Below the pieces are notes generated by a model. The model was not told where the DNA came from and ran no database searches. It saw nothing but the letters and a program-made list of their open reading frames with translations. Below, piece by piece: positions 28,865-39,064 of a stretch of 64,000 bases of DNA (its first letter is position 1; the number at the start of each line of letters is the position of its first letter). Source of the DNA: JASLDZ01 sp964244065 (GTDB taxonomy: Bacteria > Pseudomonadota > Alphaproteobacteria > Caulobacterales > Caulobacteraceae); the NCBI GenBank assembly GCA_964244065.1, contig CAXTHH010000001.1, positions 124,001 through 188,000 of the forward strand, read 5' to 3'. The position numbers were made by a program, and so were the translations under genes.

Positions 28865-29923
28865 TCAGCGCTTCACCAACTCCACCCGCCTGTTCTTAGC
28901 GCGTCCGTCCTCGGCCCCGTTGTCGGCCACGGGCTTGGAGGCGCCGAAGCCCTTGGGCGTGAGACGGCTCATAGGGACGCCCTGCGCCATCAGCGCGCCC
29001 ACCACCGAATTGGCCCGGCCTTCGGACAGCGTCTGGTTGTGCGCGGCGCCGCCCACGTTGTCGGTATGGCCCTCGACGGTCAGGTTCAGGCCGGGGTTGT
29101 TGTTCAGGAGCTTGACGATCTCGCCGATGATCGGCGCGCTCTCCGGCCGGATGCTGGTCTTGTCCGTGTCGAAGTTGACGTAGAGGGCGACGTGGCCGGT
29201 GGCGTCGAGCGTCTTCTTCATCTCGTCGGCCGGGATCGCCTGGACCTTCACCTCCAGGCCTTTCTTCTCCAGGATCGTCAGCCAGTAGTTCTCGCTGGTG
29301 TCCTCCCAGGGGTGGTACACCTCGATCCAGATCTCGCTGGTCGGCGTCTTGACCATGTAGACGCCCATTTGATCGTCCTGCGGACGGTAGCGGGCGCGAA
29401 AGCGGGGGTCGGGCCACTCCAGCTTCTTGTCCGCGATCTCCTTGCCCGTGCCCTCGAACACGGTGACGCCGCCCAGGTCGTGGATCAGCTTCTCGTAGGT
29501 CTTGCGCACGCCGAAGAAGGCCGAACCCTTGCCGATGCCCAGCGTCGAGAAGAAGCGGCCCTCCACCGGAATGAACTTCACGCCGTCGAAGAAGTAGTAC
29601 TGCTCGAATGGCACGTCCTTCATCCACTTGCGGGTGTCTGAGGAGGGTACGGTCTCGATAGTGGCTCGCGAGTAACCGTCGATCATGCCGAAGTAGGGCC
29701 ACCTCTCCGTCGGCGCGCGGCCCATGGGGGCGGTGGCCGGGTCGAAGCCGGCCACGGCGGCGGGGGCGGGCGCCGTCGCGTTGGCGGGGGCCGCCACCGC
29801 CGTGGTCGTCGTCACCGTCGTGGTGTTGGCGACGACGTTCGCCGCTTCATTGGAGCCGGTCTTCTTGCCGCAGGCGGCGAGCGCGAGGGCGGTGACCATG
29901 AGGGCGGCTGCTAGCGTCTTCAT
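28865..29923 (-). CDS. OmpA-family lipoprotein
   Basis: The 352-aa product begins MKTLAAALMVTALALAAC with a lipobox (LAAC, Cys18). A Thr/Ala-rich linker and a middle domain of unknown type (FGMIDGYSRATIET to WLTILEKKGLEVK) follow, then an OmpA peptidoglycan-binding domain (VNFDTDKTSIRPES, LTVEGHTDNVG, LSEGRANSV, FGASKPVADN, RRVELVKR). It probably tethers the outer membrane to peptidoglycan. The ATG at 29923 is chosen for the lipoprotein signal over a longer in-frame start. Confidence 0.9.
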   Translation of the reverse strand: MKTLAAALMVTALALAACGKKTGSNEAANVVANTTTVTTTTAVAAPANATAPAPAAVAGFDPATAPMGRAPTERWPYFGMIDGYSRATIETVPSSDTRKWMKDVPFEQYYFFDGVKFIPVEGRFFSTLGIGKGSAFFGVRKTYEKLIHDLGGVTVFEGTGKEIADKKLEWPDPRFRARYRPQDDQMGVYMVKTPTSEIWIEVYHPWEDTSENYWLTILEKKGLEVKVQAIPADEMKKTLDATGHVALYVNFDTDKTSIRPESAPIIGEIVKLLNNNPGLNLTVEGHTDNVGGAAHNQTLSEGRANSVVGALMAQGVPMSRLTPKGFGASKPVADNGAEDGRAKNRRVELVKR

Positions 29924-29978
29924 GGTCGCGAAGCGTAGCCGGAATCGCGCGGTCGGCAAGCCGACTTAGACGGGCCCG

Positions 29979-31133
29979 TCAGTCCCACACGATCCGGGGC
30001 GGCGGCTTCAGTCCGGCGCCGGCGTCCAGCGCCTCCAGCACGCGCGCGGCGGCGTCCGCAAGGGCGACGGCGGCGGGATCGGCGGGGTGCGCGACGACCA
30101 CGGGCTCGCCCCCGTCGCCGCCCGCTCGCAGAGGCAGGGAGATCGGGACCTCGCCGAGGAAGGGCGCGTCGAGCTCGGCGGCCACCCGCCGGGCGCCGCC
30201 GCGGCCGAAGATCTCCACCGCCCGGCCGTCCGCGTCGAGGAAGAAGGCCATGTTCTCCACGACGCCCAGGATCGGGGTCGCGGTCTTGCGGAACATCTCG
30301 GCGCCGCGGCGCACGTCGATCAGCGCCACCTCCTGCGGGGTGGAGACGATCACCGCGCCGTCCATGGCGACGCGCTGCGCGAGGGTGAGCTGCACGTCGC
30401 CGGTGCCCGGGGGCATGTCGACCACCAGCACGTCCAGGGGCTCGGCCTCCGTGCCCCAGGCCACGTCGTTCAGGAGCTGCGTGACGGCCGAGGAGGCCAT
30501 GGGGCCGCGCCAGATCATGGGCGCCCCCTCGTCCACGAGCAGGCCGATGGAGGCGCAGAGCACGCCGTGCGCCGCGACGGGACGCAGCTTGCCGTCGGGC
30601 CCGACCTCCGGCTCGGCGGAGAGCCCCATCATCCTGGGCACGGAGGGGCCGTAGACGTCGGCGTCCAGCAGGCCCGTGCGCCGCCCCAGCTGGGCGAAGG
30701 CGCAGGCCAGGTTGGCGGCCACGGTGGACTTGCCGACGCCGCCCTTGCCGGAGGCGACGGCCACCACCTTGCGGACGTGCGCGGGCTTGCCGGCGCCGGC
30801 GCGCCCCTGCGGATGCAGCTGCGCCTGGGCGTCGGGCGCAAGGCGGCCGCCGCGCCGCACGCGGGTGGCGCCCGGCGGGGGAGGCGGGCCCTCCTGCGCG
30901 GTCAGCGCCACATGGGCCCGGACGACTCCCGGCAGCGCGCGTAGCGCCGCCTCCGCCGCCTCGCGCACCGGGCCGTAGAGGGCAACGTCGCCCGGGGCGA
31001 CCTCCAGCATGAACCCGGCCCGATCGGGGGCGACCACGAGGCCCTGCACCAGGCCGGCGGCCGCCAGCCCGCGGCCGGACTTCGGGTCGGTCACGCGGTC
31101 GAGGGCGGCGAGGGCGTCGGCGCGGTCGGGCAT
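29979..31133 (-). CDS. Mrp/NBP35-type iron-sulfur cluster carrier ATPase
   Basis: The 384-aa protein has an N-terminal MIP18-like (DUF59) domain (ALDRVTDPKSGRGL), then the deviant Walker A SGKGGVGKSTVAAN, LLDADVYGPSVPRMMG, and DMPPGTGDVQLTLAQ. It is a cytosolic scaffold and carrier that loads Fe-S clusters onto apoproteins (ApbC/Mrp). The Cys-x-x-Cys common near the C-terminus of many homologues is not evident: the segment reads GVVENMAFFLDADG, where VVENMSxFxCPxC is usual. Confidence 0.92.
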   Translation of the reverse strand: MPDRADALAALDRVTDPKSGRGLAAAGLVQGLVVAPDRAGFMLEVAPGDVALYGPVREAAEAALRALPGVVRAHVALTAQEGPPPPPGATRVRRGGRLAPDAQAQLHPQGRAGAGKPAHVRKVVAVASGKGGVGKSTVAANLACAFAQLGRRTGLLDADVYGPSVPRMMGLSAEPEVGPDGKLRPVAAHGVLCASIGLLVDEGAPMIWRGPMASSAVTQLLNDVAWGTEAEPLDVLVVDMPPGTGDVQLTLAQRVAMDGAVIVSTPQEVALIDVRRGAEMFRKTATPILGVVENMAFFLDADGRAVEIFGRGGARRVAAELDAPFLGEVPISLPLRAGGDGGEPVVVAHPADPAAVALADAAARVLEALDAGAGLKPPPRIVWD

Positions 31134-31187
31134 GGCTGGGGTATGGGCGGAGGGCGAGCGGGGTTCAATGACGCGCCTCTCCTCTTT

Positions 31188-31233
31188 TCCCCATCGCCCT
31201 CGGGCTCGACCCCAGGGCGACGGAGGGGGGAGG
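31188..31233. repeat. REP-like half element
   Basis: CATCGCCCTCGGGCTCGACCCCAGGGCGACGGAGG is a single, slightly decayed module between serB and the Mrp gene (both on the minus strand). Confidence 0.6.
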
Positions 31234-31238
31234 CGAGG

Positions 31239-32135
31239 TCAGCTCCCCACCCACTCGGCGCGCGGGACGCCCTGGAAATACAGCAGCGCGGTCAGGTCCG
31301 CGTGGTCCACGGACGCGTCGGCCGCAGCCGCGACGACCGGCTTGGCGCGGTACGCGACGCCCAGGCCCGCGGCCCCGATCATGGCCAGGTCGTTGGCCCC
31401 GTCGCCCACCGCCAGCGTGTCCTCCGGGCCGAGGCCGAGCGCGCCGGCCTCTTCCCGCAGGGCGGCCAGTTTGGCCTCGCGGCCCAGCACCGGATCGCCC
31501 ACCTCGCCGGTGAGCCGGGCGCCGTCGTCCAGCAGGCGGTTGGCCCGGTGCGCGTGGAAGCCGGCCATGGCCGCCACCGGCCCGGTGAAGCTCTCGAAGC
31601 CGCCGGAGACGAGCACCGCGCGCGCTCCCCACGCCGCCATGGTGGCTGTCAGCGTCCGCGCGCCCGGGTTCAGCCGCACGCGCTCGTCCAGCGTCCGCCG
31701 CACGGCCTCTCGCGACAGGCCGGCGAGGCGGGCGACGCGCTCGCGCAGGGCGGGCTCGAAGGCCAGCTCGCCGCGCATGGCGCGTTCGGTGACGGCGGAG
31801 ACCTCCGCCTTCACCCCGGCGAAGTCCGCCAGCTCGTCCAGGCACTCGCAGCCGATGATCGTCGAGTCCATGTCGGCCACCAGCAGGCGCTTGCGGCGGC
31901 CGGCGGCGGGCTGGAGCGCGTGGTCGACGTCGGCGCCGTCCAACGCCGCGCGCAGGAGGGGACGCAGCACGGCCAGGGGCGCGTCGGCGTCGAGGAACCA
32001 GTCCTGCGCGTCCGGGCCGAGCGGGCGGGGCTCCTTGACGCGGCCGCCCGTGGCGGCCACCGCCTCCCGGGCGGCGCGGCCGGCCTCCGGCAGGCGCGCC
32101 GGATCGGCCGCCACCAGGGTGAGCGCGTAGAGCAT
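31239..32135 (-). CDS. serB: Phosphoserine phosphatase
   Basis: The 298-aa HAD-family enzyme catalyses the last step of serine synthesis. It shows ADMDSTIIGCECLDELAD (nucleophile Asp in DxDST), VSGGFESFTGP and AVGDGANDLAMIGAAGLGVAYRAKP. The N-terminal part is ACT-like. The ATG at 32135 overlaps the divergent miaA ATG within a shared CATG; longer upstream starts would read antisense through miaA and lack homology. Confidence 0.94.
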   Translation of the reverse strand: MLYALTLVAADPARLPEAGRAAREAVAATGGRVKEPRPLGPDAQDWFLDADAPLAVLRPLLRAALDGADVDHALQPAAGRRKRLLVADMDSTIIGCECLDELADFAGVKAEVSAVTERAMRGELAFEPALRERVARLAGLSREAVRRTLDERVRLNPGARTLTATMAAWGARAVLVSGGFESFTGPVAAMAGFHAHRANRLLDDGARLTGEVGDPVLGREAKLAALREEAGALGLGPEDTLAVGDGANDLAMIGAAGLGVAYRAKPVVAAAADASVDHADLTALLYFQGVPRAEWVGS

Positions 32136-33087
32136 GGAGCCGGGCGTCTGGCTGATCGCGGGACCCACCGCAAGCGGCAAGTCCGACGCCGCCCTGGCCC
32201 TGGCCGAGCGCTGCGGCGGCGAGGTGGTCAACGCCGACGCCCTGCAGCTGTACGCCGGCCTGCGCGTGCTCACCGCCCGGCCCTCGCCGGACGAGGAGGC
32301 GCGCGCCCCGCACCACCTCTACGGCGTGGCGGACCCGGCCGAGGCCTGGTCAGTCGGTCGGTGGCTGCGCGCCGTCCTGCCGGTGCTGGCCGGGATCGCC
32401 GCCCGGGGCCGGCCGGCGGTGGTGGTCGGCGGCACGGGCCTCTACTTCCGCGCCCTGACCCACGGCCTGGCCGAGACGCCGCCGGTGACGGAGGCGGCGC
32501 GCGCCGCCGTCCAGGCCCGCTTCGACGCGGAGGGCGAGGCCGCATTCCGGCGCGCGCTCGCCGTCGCCGACCCGGAGGCGGAGGCGCGGATCGCCCCCGG
32601 CGACCGCCAGCGCCTGGTGCGCGCGCTGGCCGTGGCGGAGGCCAGCGGCCGGCCGCTCAGCGCCTGGCGCGCGGAGACCCGGCCGCCCCTGCCGCCCGAG
32701 GCCTGGCGCGGCGTGGTGCTCGCCCCCCCGCGCGACGAGCTCTACGCCCGCTGCGACGCCCGGCTGGAGGCGATGACGGCCGCGGGCGCGCTGGAGGAGG
32801 CCGCCGCGCTCGCCGCCCGCGGGCTCGCGCCCGACCTGCCGGCCATGAAGGCGGTGGGGCTGCGCGAGCTCCTGGCCCATGTGCGAGGGGAACTCCCGCT
32901 CGGCGAGGCGGTGGCGCGCGCGCAGCAGGAGACACGCCGCTTCGCCAAGCGCCAGCTCACCTGGTTCCGCAACCAGACGCCGGACTGGCCGGTGTGCGAA
33001 GTGGGCGGCGTCGACGCCCGGCGCGCCTGCGTGCTCCGCCGCTTCGAGGCGGACCAGCGCGGGGCCGGTCCCGCGAGCCGGCCTTGA
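32134..33087 (+). CDS. miaA: tRNA dimethylallyltransferase
   Basis: The 317-aa enzyme adds a dimethylallyl group to A37 of tRNAs reading UNN codons. The P-loop GPTASGKS is at residues 10-17, followed by VVNADALQLYAGLRVLTARP, PHHLYGV, GGTGLYFRALTHGL and the late QQETRRFAKRQLTWFRNQ. A stop codon lies in frame two codons upstream of the ATG at 32134, so this start is firm even though it overlaps the serB start on the other strand. Confidence 0.96.
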   Translation: MEPGVWLIAGPTASGKSDAALALAERCGGEVVNADALQLYAGLRVLTARPSPDEEARAPHHLYGVADPAEAWSVGRWLRAVLPVLAGIAARGRPAVVVGGTGLYFRALTHGLAETPPVTEAARAAVQARFDAEGEAAFRRALAVADPEAEARIAPGDRQRLVRALAVAEASGRPLSAWRAETRPPLPPEAWRGVVLAPPRDELYARCDARLEAMTAAGALEEAAALAARGLAPDLPAMKAVGLRELLAHVRGELPLGEAVARAQQETRRFAKRQLTWFRNQTPDWPVCEVGGVDARRACVLRRFEADQRGAGPASRP

Positions 33088-33119
33088 CGCCCGGCGCCGT
33101 CGGCGTCCACCCGTGGGCG

Positions 33120-33680
33120 ATGCGGCGGATCCAGCGCGTCTTCCTCTCCGGCCCCGACCTCTTCATGCCGGACGGGCCCGAGCTCCTGGCCGCCAAGCGC
33201 GAGCTCTGCGCCGCCGCCGGCTTCGAGGGCGTCCACGCCGCGGAGGACGTCGGCGCGGGGCAGCCCGGCGAACTGCGCGCCCGCAGCATCTACGCCGACG
33301 TGCTCGCGCGCCTGCGCGGCTGCGAGGCGCTGATCGCCAACCTCACCCCCTGGCGCGGGCCGCACCCCGACCCGGGCACGGTGTTCGAGGCGGGGTTCGC
33401 CGGCGGCCTGGGCCTGCCCGTGTTCGCCTACCTGAACGTGGGCGATCCCGACGAGGCCGACCACCGAGACCGCGTGGCCGCCGTGGTCGGCGCCCTGCAG
33501 GACGCCCGGGGCGAGTGGCGCGACCCCGACGGCGGCCTGATCGAGGACCTGGGCCTGCCGGAGACCACCATGCTCTGGGGCGAAGCCCGCGCCTTCCACG
33601 TGATCGCCACGCCCGACCCCTTGGGCGACGTCACGGGGGTGCAGCTGTGCCTGCAGGCGATGCGGGCCTACGCGGACTGA
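33120..33680 (+). CDS. Nucleoside 2-deoxyribosyltransferase-like protein
   Basis: The 186-aa protein has the family pattern RVFLSGPDLFMPDG at the start, RARSIYADVLARLRGCEALIANLTPWRGPHPDPGTVFEAGFAGGLGLPVFAYL in the middle, with the putative nucleophilic Glu in the TVFEAGF stretch. It probably cleaves or exchanges N-glycosidic bonds of (deoxy)nucleosides. A TTG overlapping the miaA stop (33084) would add twelve residues; the ATG at 33120 is preferred. Confidence 0.87.
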   Translation: MRRIQRVFLSGPDLFMPDGPELLAAKRELCAAAGFEGVHAAEDVGAGQPGELRARSIYADVLARLRGCEALIANLTPWRGPHPDPGTVFEAGFAGGLGLPVFAYLNVGDPDEADHRDRVAAVVGALQDARGEWRDPDGGLIEDLGLPETTMLWGEARAFHVIATPDPLGDVTGVQLCLQAMRAYAD

Positions 33681-33770
33681 CGGAGGTGCGGGCGCACGTC
33701 CCGTGCAGTTCGGCGGCCCTCGGCGAGGGATCAGCTTCGCCCGCCTCGGAGAGCGGGGATCAATCTCCGA

Positions 33771-33892
33771 ACTCCACCTCCCGTCGCCTCGGGCTTGACC
33801 CGAGGGCCGAGCGTTCCACGCGCTCGCTGTCGAGGGGCGGCGCACGACCGGCGCCCGGCCCTCGGGTCGAGCCCGAGGGCGACGGGGGTGGG
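33771..33892. repeat. REP-like paired palindrome
   Basis: The modules CCTCGGGCTTGACCCGAGG and CCCTCGGGTCGAGCCCGAGG, head-to-head, end in GGGCGACGGGGGTGGGG. They lie in the 250-bp gap between convergent genes; the rest of that gap shows no gene. Confidence 0.8.
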
Positions 33893-33930
33893 GTGTTGAG
33901 CGGAAGGCGCGGCAAGTCACGGTCGACGGC

Positions 33931-34692
33931 TCAATCCCAGTCCAGCGCCGCTTCGCCACGGAGCAGCGCGTCGGCCTGCGCCGTGAACCGTGAACCGCCG
34001 CGCTCGTGCAGCACCAGCGCCGGCAGCAGCCGCAGCGGTGCGCGGGCGCCGCGGACGGCGCGGACCAGCACGCGCTTGGCGGGCGCGTCGGCGAACGGGT
34101 GCACGGGGCGAACCGCGAGCGCGCCCGCCTTGGCGCCGAGGCCGCTGAGCAGGTCGCCGAGGCGGTCGGCGCGATGCACCATCGTGATCCGCCCACCGTC
34201 GCGCACGGCGGCCAGCAGGAAGGCGCACCAGGCGTCCAGCCCGTCGTCGGCCATCCAGGCGCCCCGACGCTCGAGGGCGGGCGCGCGCAGGGCGGCGGGG
34301 TCGTCGAAGAAGGGCGGGTTGGCGAAGGCGGCGTCGAACCGCTCCAGCCCCAGCGCGCGGAAGCCCTCGCCCACGTCGCCGGCGAGGGCGCGGGCGCGGC
34401 CGTCCAGGCCGTTCAGCGCGATGTTCTCCCGGGCGAGCGCCAGGGCGGCGGCGTCGCGCTCCACGCCGGTGAAGCGGGCGTCGGGGCTGCGCAGGGCCGC
34501 CGGCACGAGCGCGCCGCCCGCCCCGCACCCCGCCTCCAGCACGCGCTCGGCCGGCGCGGCCTCCACCGCGGCGGCCAGGAGCGCGGCGTCGAGCCCCGCG
34601 CGATAGCCCCGCAGGGGCTGGCGCAGGCGCACCCGGCCGCCCATCAGCGCCGCTTCGTCGTGCGCCGGAGCGGTCTCGGCCTCATCCGGCAT
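33931..34692 (-). CDS. tRNA1(Val) A37 N6-methyltransferase-like (YfiC/TrmN6)
   Basis: The 253-aa class I SAM methyltransferase has LRQPLRGYRAGLDAALLAAA, the SAM loop VLEAGCGAGGALVPAALR, and the amino-methylase signature FANPPFF (usually NPPY/F). It matches the TrmN6/YfiC family that methylates N6 of A37 in tRNA-Val. The start ATG at 34692 is opposite an ATG on the plus strand. It is divergent from the polyprenyl synthase. Confidence 0.87.
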   Translation of the reverse strand: MPDEAETAPAHDEAALMGGRVRLRQPLRGYRAGLDAALLAAAVEAAPAERVLEAGCGAGGALVPAALRSPDARFTGVERDAAALALARENIALNGLDGRARALAGDVGEGFRALGLERFDAAFANPPFFDDPAALRAPALERRGAWMADDGLDAWCAFLLAAVRDGGRITMVHRADRLGDLLSGLGAKAGALAVRPVHPFADAPAKRVLVRAVRGARAPLRLLPALVLHERGGSRFTAQADALLRGEAALDWD

Positions 34693-34777
34693 GGCGGATC
34701 GCCCTCCCGCACGCTATCTGCACCAACTGACGCGCTCGGCCAACGGCGGAGCTCCGGTCGGGGAGACCTCTACGCCC

Positions 34778-35788
34778 TTGGACGCCGCCGCCCCCGCGAT
34801 CGTCACCCGCCGCCCGGCCTCCGTGGACCGGCTGGTGGAGCTCGCGCGCGCGGACATGGGCCGGGTGGACGCGCTGATCGTCCAGCGGATGGACAGCCCC
34901 GTCCCGCTCATCCCCGCCTTGGCCGACCATCTGGTCACCGCCGGCGGCAAGCGCCTGCGCCCGCTGGTCACCGTGGCCGCCGCCCGGCTGGCGGGCGGGG
35001 AGGGCGACGCCGCGCTGAAGCTGGCCGCCGCGGTGGAGTTCATCCACACCGCCACCCTGCTGCACGACGACGTTGTGGACGGCAGCCAGCTGCGCCGCGG
35101 CAAGGTCGCCGCGCACCTCATCTGGGGCGGCGCGCAGTCGGTGCTGGTGGGCGACTTCCTGTTCGCCCGCGCCTTCGAGCTGATGGTGGAGACCGACAGC
35201 CTGCGCGCGCTGGACGTGCTGGCCCGCGCCAGCCGCGTGATCGCCGAGGGCGAGGTGCTGCAGCTGACCCGCGCCCTCGACCTCGACCTCGACGAAGGCA
35301 CCTACCTGGAGATCGTGCGCGGCAAGACCGCCGAGCTGTTCGCCGCAGCGGGGGAGTCGGGCGCGATCGTCGCCGGCGCGCCGGACGCGCGGGTAACGGC
35401 GCTGCGCGAGTACGGGCTGAAGCTCGGCTACGCGTTCCAGTTGACCGACGACGCCCTGGACTACGGCGGCGCCTCGGCCGAGCTGGGCAAGAACGCGGGC
35501 GACGACTTCCGGGAGGGCAAGGCCACCCTGCCGCTGATCCTGGCGGTTCGCCGCACGCCCCGCGAGCGGGCCTTCTGGGAGCGCGCCTTCCGCGATCGAT
35601 CGGGCGCCGAGGCGGACTTCAGGCGCGCCCGCGAGCTGGTGGTGGGCGCCGGCGCCCTCTCCGCCACCTTGGAGCTGGCCCAGCGCTACGCCGACGAGGC
35701 CAAGGCGGCGCTCGCCCCCTTCGCCCGCAGCCCCTGGCGCGAGGCGCTGGACGACCTGGCCGACTTCGCCGTCAGCCGCTCGGCCTAG
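34778..35788 (+). CDS. Polyprenyl diphosphate synthase (octaprenyl-type)
   Basis: This all-trans prenyltransferase probably builds the ubiquinone side chain. It has both Asp-rich motifs (LLHDDVVDGSQLRRG and LTDDALDYGG) and GGKRLRPL and GKATLPLI. The frame is open from an ATG at 34691, but the first 29 codons have many A/T third positions (8 of 29), unlike the rest. The TTG at 34778 therefore looks like the real start (336 aa). The exact chain length made cannot be read from the sequence. Confidence 0.92.
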   Translation: MDAAAPAIVTRRPASVDRLVELARADMGRVDALIVQRMDSPVPLIPALADHLVTAGGKRLRPLVTVAAARLAGGEGDAALKLAAAVEFIHTATLLHDDVVDGSQLRRGKVAAHLIWGGAQSVLVGDFLFARAFELMVETDSLRALDVLARASRVIAEGEVLQLTRALDLDLDEGTYLEIVRGKTAELFAAAGESGAIVAGAPDARVTALREYGLKLGYAFQLTDDALDYGGASAELGKNAGDDFREGKATLPLILAVRRTPRERAFWERAFRDRSGAEADFRRARELVVGAGALSATLELAQRYADEAKAALAPFARSPWREALDDLADFAVSRSA

Positions 35789-35796
35789 GTCTTGTT

Positions 35797-35945
35797 CCTC
35801 TCCCCCACTTGTGGGGGAGCACCGGCGAAGCCGGGGAGGGGGCCGGCCGGCGCAGCCGGACGGAAGCGACCTTGATGGGTGTTCCGCGCTCGCGCGCGGC
35901 CCCTCCGTCCGCTTCGCGGCCACCTCCCCAGCGGTGCTGGGGAGG
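35797..35945. repeat. CTCCCC-type palindromic intergenic element
   Basis: CTCTCCCCCACTTGTGGGGGAG opens the element and CCTCCCCAGCGGTGCTGGGGAGG closes it; GCCGGCGCAGCCGGACGGA and TCCGTCCGCTTCGCGG lie between. It occupies the gap between the prenyl synthase and the convergent glycosyltransferase. Confidence 0.7.
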
Positions 35946-35958
35946 ATGAGGATCCTGG

Positions 35959-36954
35959 CTACTGTGAGGTGGCGAGTCGTTCGTCCAGGCGGGCGCTCAG
36001 CCGCATCCAGCCGGCGCCGAGCAGCGTCATCGCGCCGGCGGCGCCCGCGACCTGCGCCCAGCCGGGGGCCCGGGCCAGGAGCGCGGCCCAGGCGGCGCAG
36101 GCGGCGGTGAGCGCCCACATGCGCCAGGCCAGGGCGATGTGGCTGCGGCCGGTGGCCTGCAGCCAGCGCTGGTACAGGTGCTCGCGGTGGGCCTGCATCA
36201 GCGGCGCGCGGCGGCGGCCGCGGCGGAGCAGGGTCAGGAGCACGTCGACCAGCAGGGGCGCGATCGCCAGCGGGCCGAACAGGACGCCCGTCGAGGGCAG
36301 CGCCACCAGGTGCAGGCCGGCGAAGGCGAAGCCGGCGAACAGGGCGCCCGCATCCCCCTGGAACAGGCGGCCGCCCAGGTTCCAGGGCAGGAAACCGGCG
36401 CAGGCGGCGCAGGCCGCCGCCGCCGCCGCGGCCACCGGGCCCTGTCCGCCCGCCGCCGTCGTCCAGGCCAGGGCGGCGAAGGCGACGGCCAGGGCGCCCG
36501 CGACGAGACCGTCGGCGCCGTCCATGAAGTTGACCGCGTTCACGGCCAGCAGCAGCCAGGCCACAGCCGCCGCCAGCACCCCCGTCCAGAACAGGGCGGA
36601 GGCGGAGGCCCCGTGCACCAGGGCGTGCAGTTCCGGCGTGCTGGCGCCCCAGACCAGCCCCGCGGCGGCCAGCCCCATGCCCGCCAGCTTCAGCCAGGCC
36701 GAGTGGTCGCCCAGGTCGTCCAGCGCGCCGAGCAGGCCCAGCGCCGCCGCCCAGGCGAACACCAGCACGGGCCCGCGCGCGCTTCCCAGGCCGGCGCTCC
36801 CCATCCAGGCGGCCACCGCCAGCCCGGCGCAGGCGGCGAGCACCACGGCCACCCCGCCGCTGGTGACGGTCGGCGCGTCGTGGCTGGTGCGCGCGCCCGG
36901 CCGGTCGAGCGGCCCGCACCAGGCGATCACGGCGGAGCCCGCGAAGGCGAGCAT
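35959..36954 (-). CDS. MraY/WecA-family undecaprenyl-phosphate sugar-phosphotransferase
   Basis: The 331-aa polytopic membrane protein transfers a sugar-1-phosphate to undecaprenyl phosphate. It shows the family blocks GPLDRPGARTSHDAPTVTSGG, GALDDLGDHS, NAVNFMDGADGLVAG, FQGDAGALFAGF and QAHREHLYQRW. It is closer to WecA-like enzymes than to the cluster's mraY, so it probably primes a polysaccharide rather than peptidoglycan. A CTG overlapping the aspartate aminotransferase stop (36999) would supply the missing first helix; the ATG at 36954 leaves that helix short. Confidence 0.85.
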   Translation of the reverse strand: MLAFAGSAVIAWCGPLDRPGARTSHDAPTVTSGGVAVVLAACAGLAVAAWMGSAGLGSARGPVLVFAWAAALGLLGALDDLGDHSAWLKLAGMGLAAAGLVWGASTPELHALVHGASASALFWTGVLAAAVAWLLLAVNAVNFMDGADGLVAGALAVAFAALAWTTAAGGQGPVAAAAAAACAACAGFLPWNLGGRLFQGDAGALFAGFAFAGLHLVALPSTGVLFGPLAIAPLLVDVLLTLLRRGRRRAPLMQAHREHLYQRWLQATGRSHIALAWRMWALTAACAAWAALLARAPGWAQVAGAAGAMTLLGAGWMRLSARLDERLATSQ

Positions 36955-36995
36955 GAACGCCGCCGCGACACCGGCGGCGGCGGCGAGCGGCGGCG

Positions 36996-38198
<1,203 letters not shown>

Positions 38199-38203
38199 GC
38201 CGG

Positions 38204-38932
38204 TCAGGCTCCGGGCGGCGACGAGGGCGCGGGCGCGGTGGGCCGCAGCTCGGGCGGGGGCGGGGCCTCGGCGGGCGCGGCCGCCGGTGCGTCGGCGGCC
38301 GGAGCGTCCGTCGCCGGCGCGGGAGCGTCCTGCGCGGGGGTGGCGACGGGGGCCTCCGCGCGCTTGAACGCCTCGCCCAGCAGGCCGGAGTTCTGCTCCA
38401 GCGTCTTGGCCGCGGTCTCGCAGCGGCCGGGCAGCTCCCACATCAGGTAGGCGTACATGCGGTCGCGCCCGCCGCCCGCCCGGGCCGCCGCCCAGATGCG
38501 GTAGCCCTGGCCGGTCATCTCGGTACCGCGGGCGCGGGGGGCCCCGGCCTCCTCCGCCGCCTGCAGGGCGCGGTTGTAGAGGGCCAGGTATTCCCGACCG
38601 GCCTTCAGCTGCTCGCGGTCCAGATCGGCGTCGTGGCGCGCCTCCTTGGCCGACTCGTCGCGGGCGCGCTTCAGCTCCGCGCCGGACTTGCCGGCCACGT
38701 CGATGGCCAGCTTCTCCTCGCGCACGCGGTCCATCTCGGGCTGGGCCTGCTTGTAGAGGTCCATGTGGCCGGACAGGGCGCCGCGGCACCAGGCGACGAA
38801 GCCGTAGTCGTCCGTCGGCGCGCCGCCCGTGGCGGGCGGGACGGCGGCCGGGGAGGGCGGAGCGGCGGCGGCGGCCGGATCGGGCGCGGCGACCTGCAGC
38901 AGCGCTGCGGCCAGGAGGGCGACGGGGGTCAT
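38204..38932 (-). CDS. Hypothetical exported protein
   Basis: I do not recognise the family. The 242-aa product has a signal peptide (MTPVALLAAALLQVAAPDP), a Pro/Ala linker, and a helical domain with charged heptad-like stretches (REEKLAIDVAGKSGAELKRARDESAKEARHD) and two Cys (WCRG, GRCET). It ends in a 50-residue Pro/Ala tail. The stop lies five bases before the aspartate aminotransferase ATG, suggesting one transcript. Confidence 0.75.
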   Translation of the reverse strand: MTPVALLAAALLQVAAPDPAAAAAPPSPAAVPPATGGAPTDDYGFVAWCRGALSGHMDLYKQAQPEMDRVREEKLAIDVAGKSGAELKRARDESAKEARHDADLDREQLKAGREYLALYNRALQAAEEAGAPRARGTEMTGQGYRIWAAARAGGGRDRMYAYLMWELPGRCETAAKTLEQNSGLLGEAFKRAEAPVATPAQDAPAPATDAPAADAPAAAPAEAPPPPELRPTAPAPSSPPGA

Positions 38933-39064
38933 GGGTCCGCTTTACCCGCTCCCCCGCGCCGGGAAAACGGCCGTGGCGCCGGCCAGGCGTTGACGCCCCC
39001 CGCACGGGCGCCAAAGTAGCGGGGACGACACGCTTTTGTCGCAGAGCCCCCGCACAGCCGCGCC

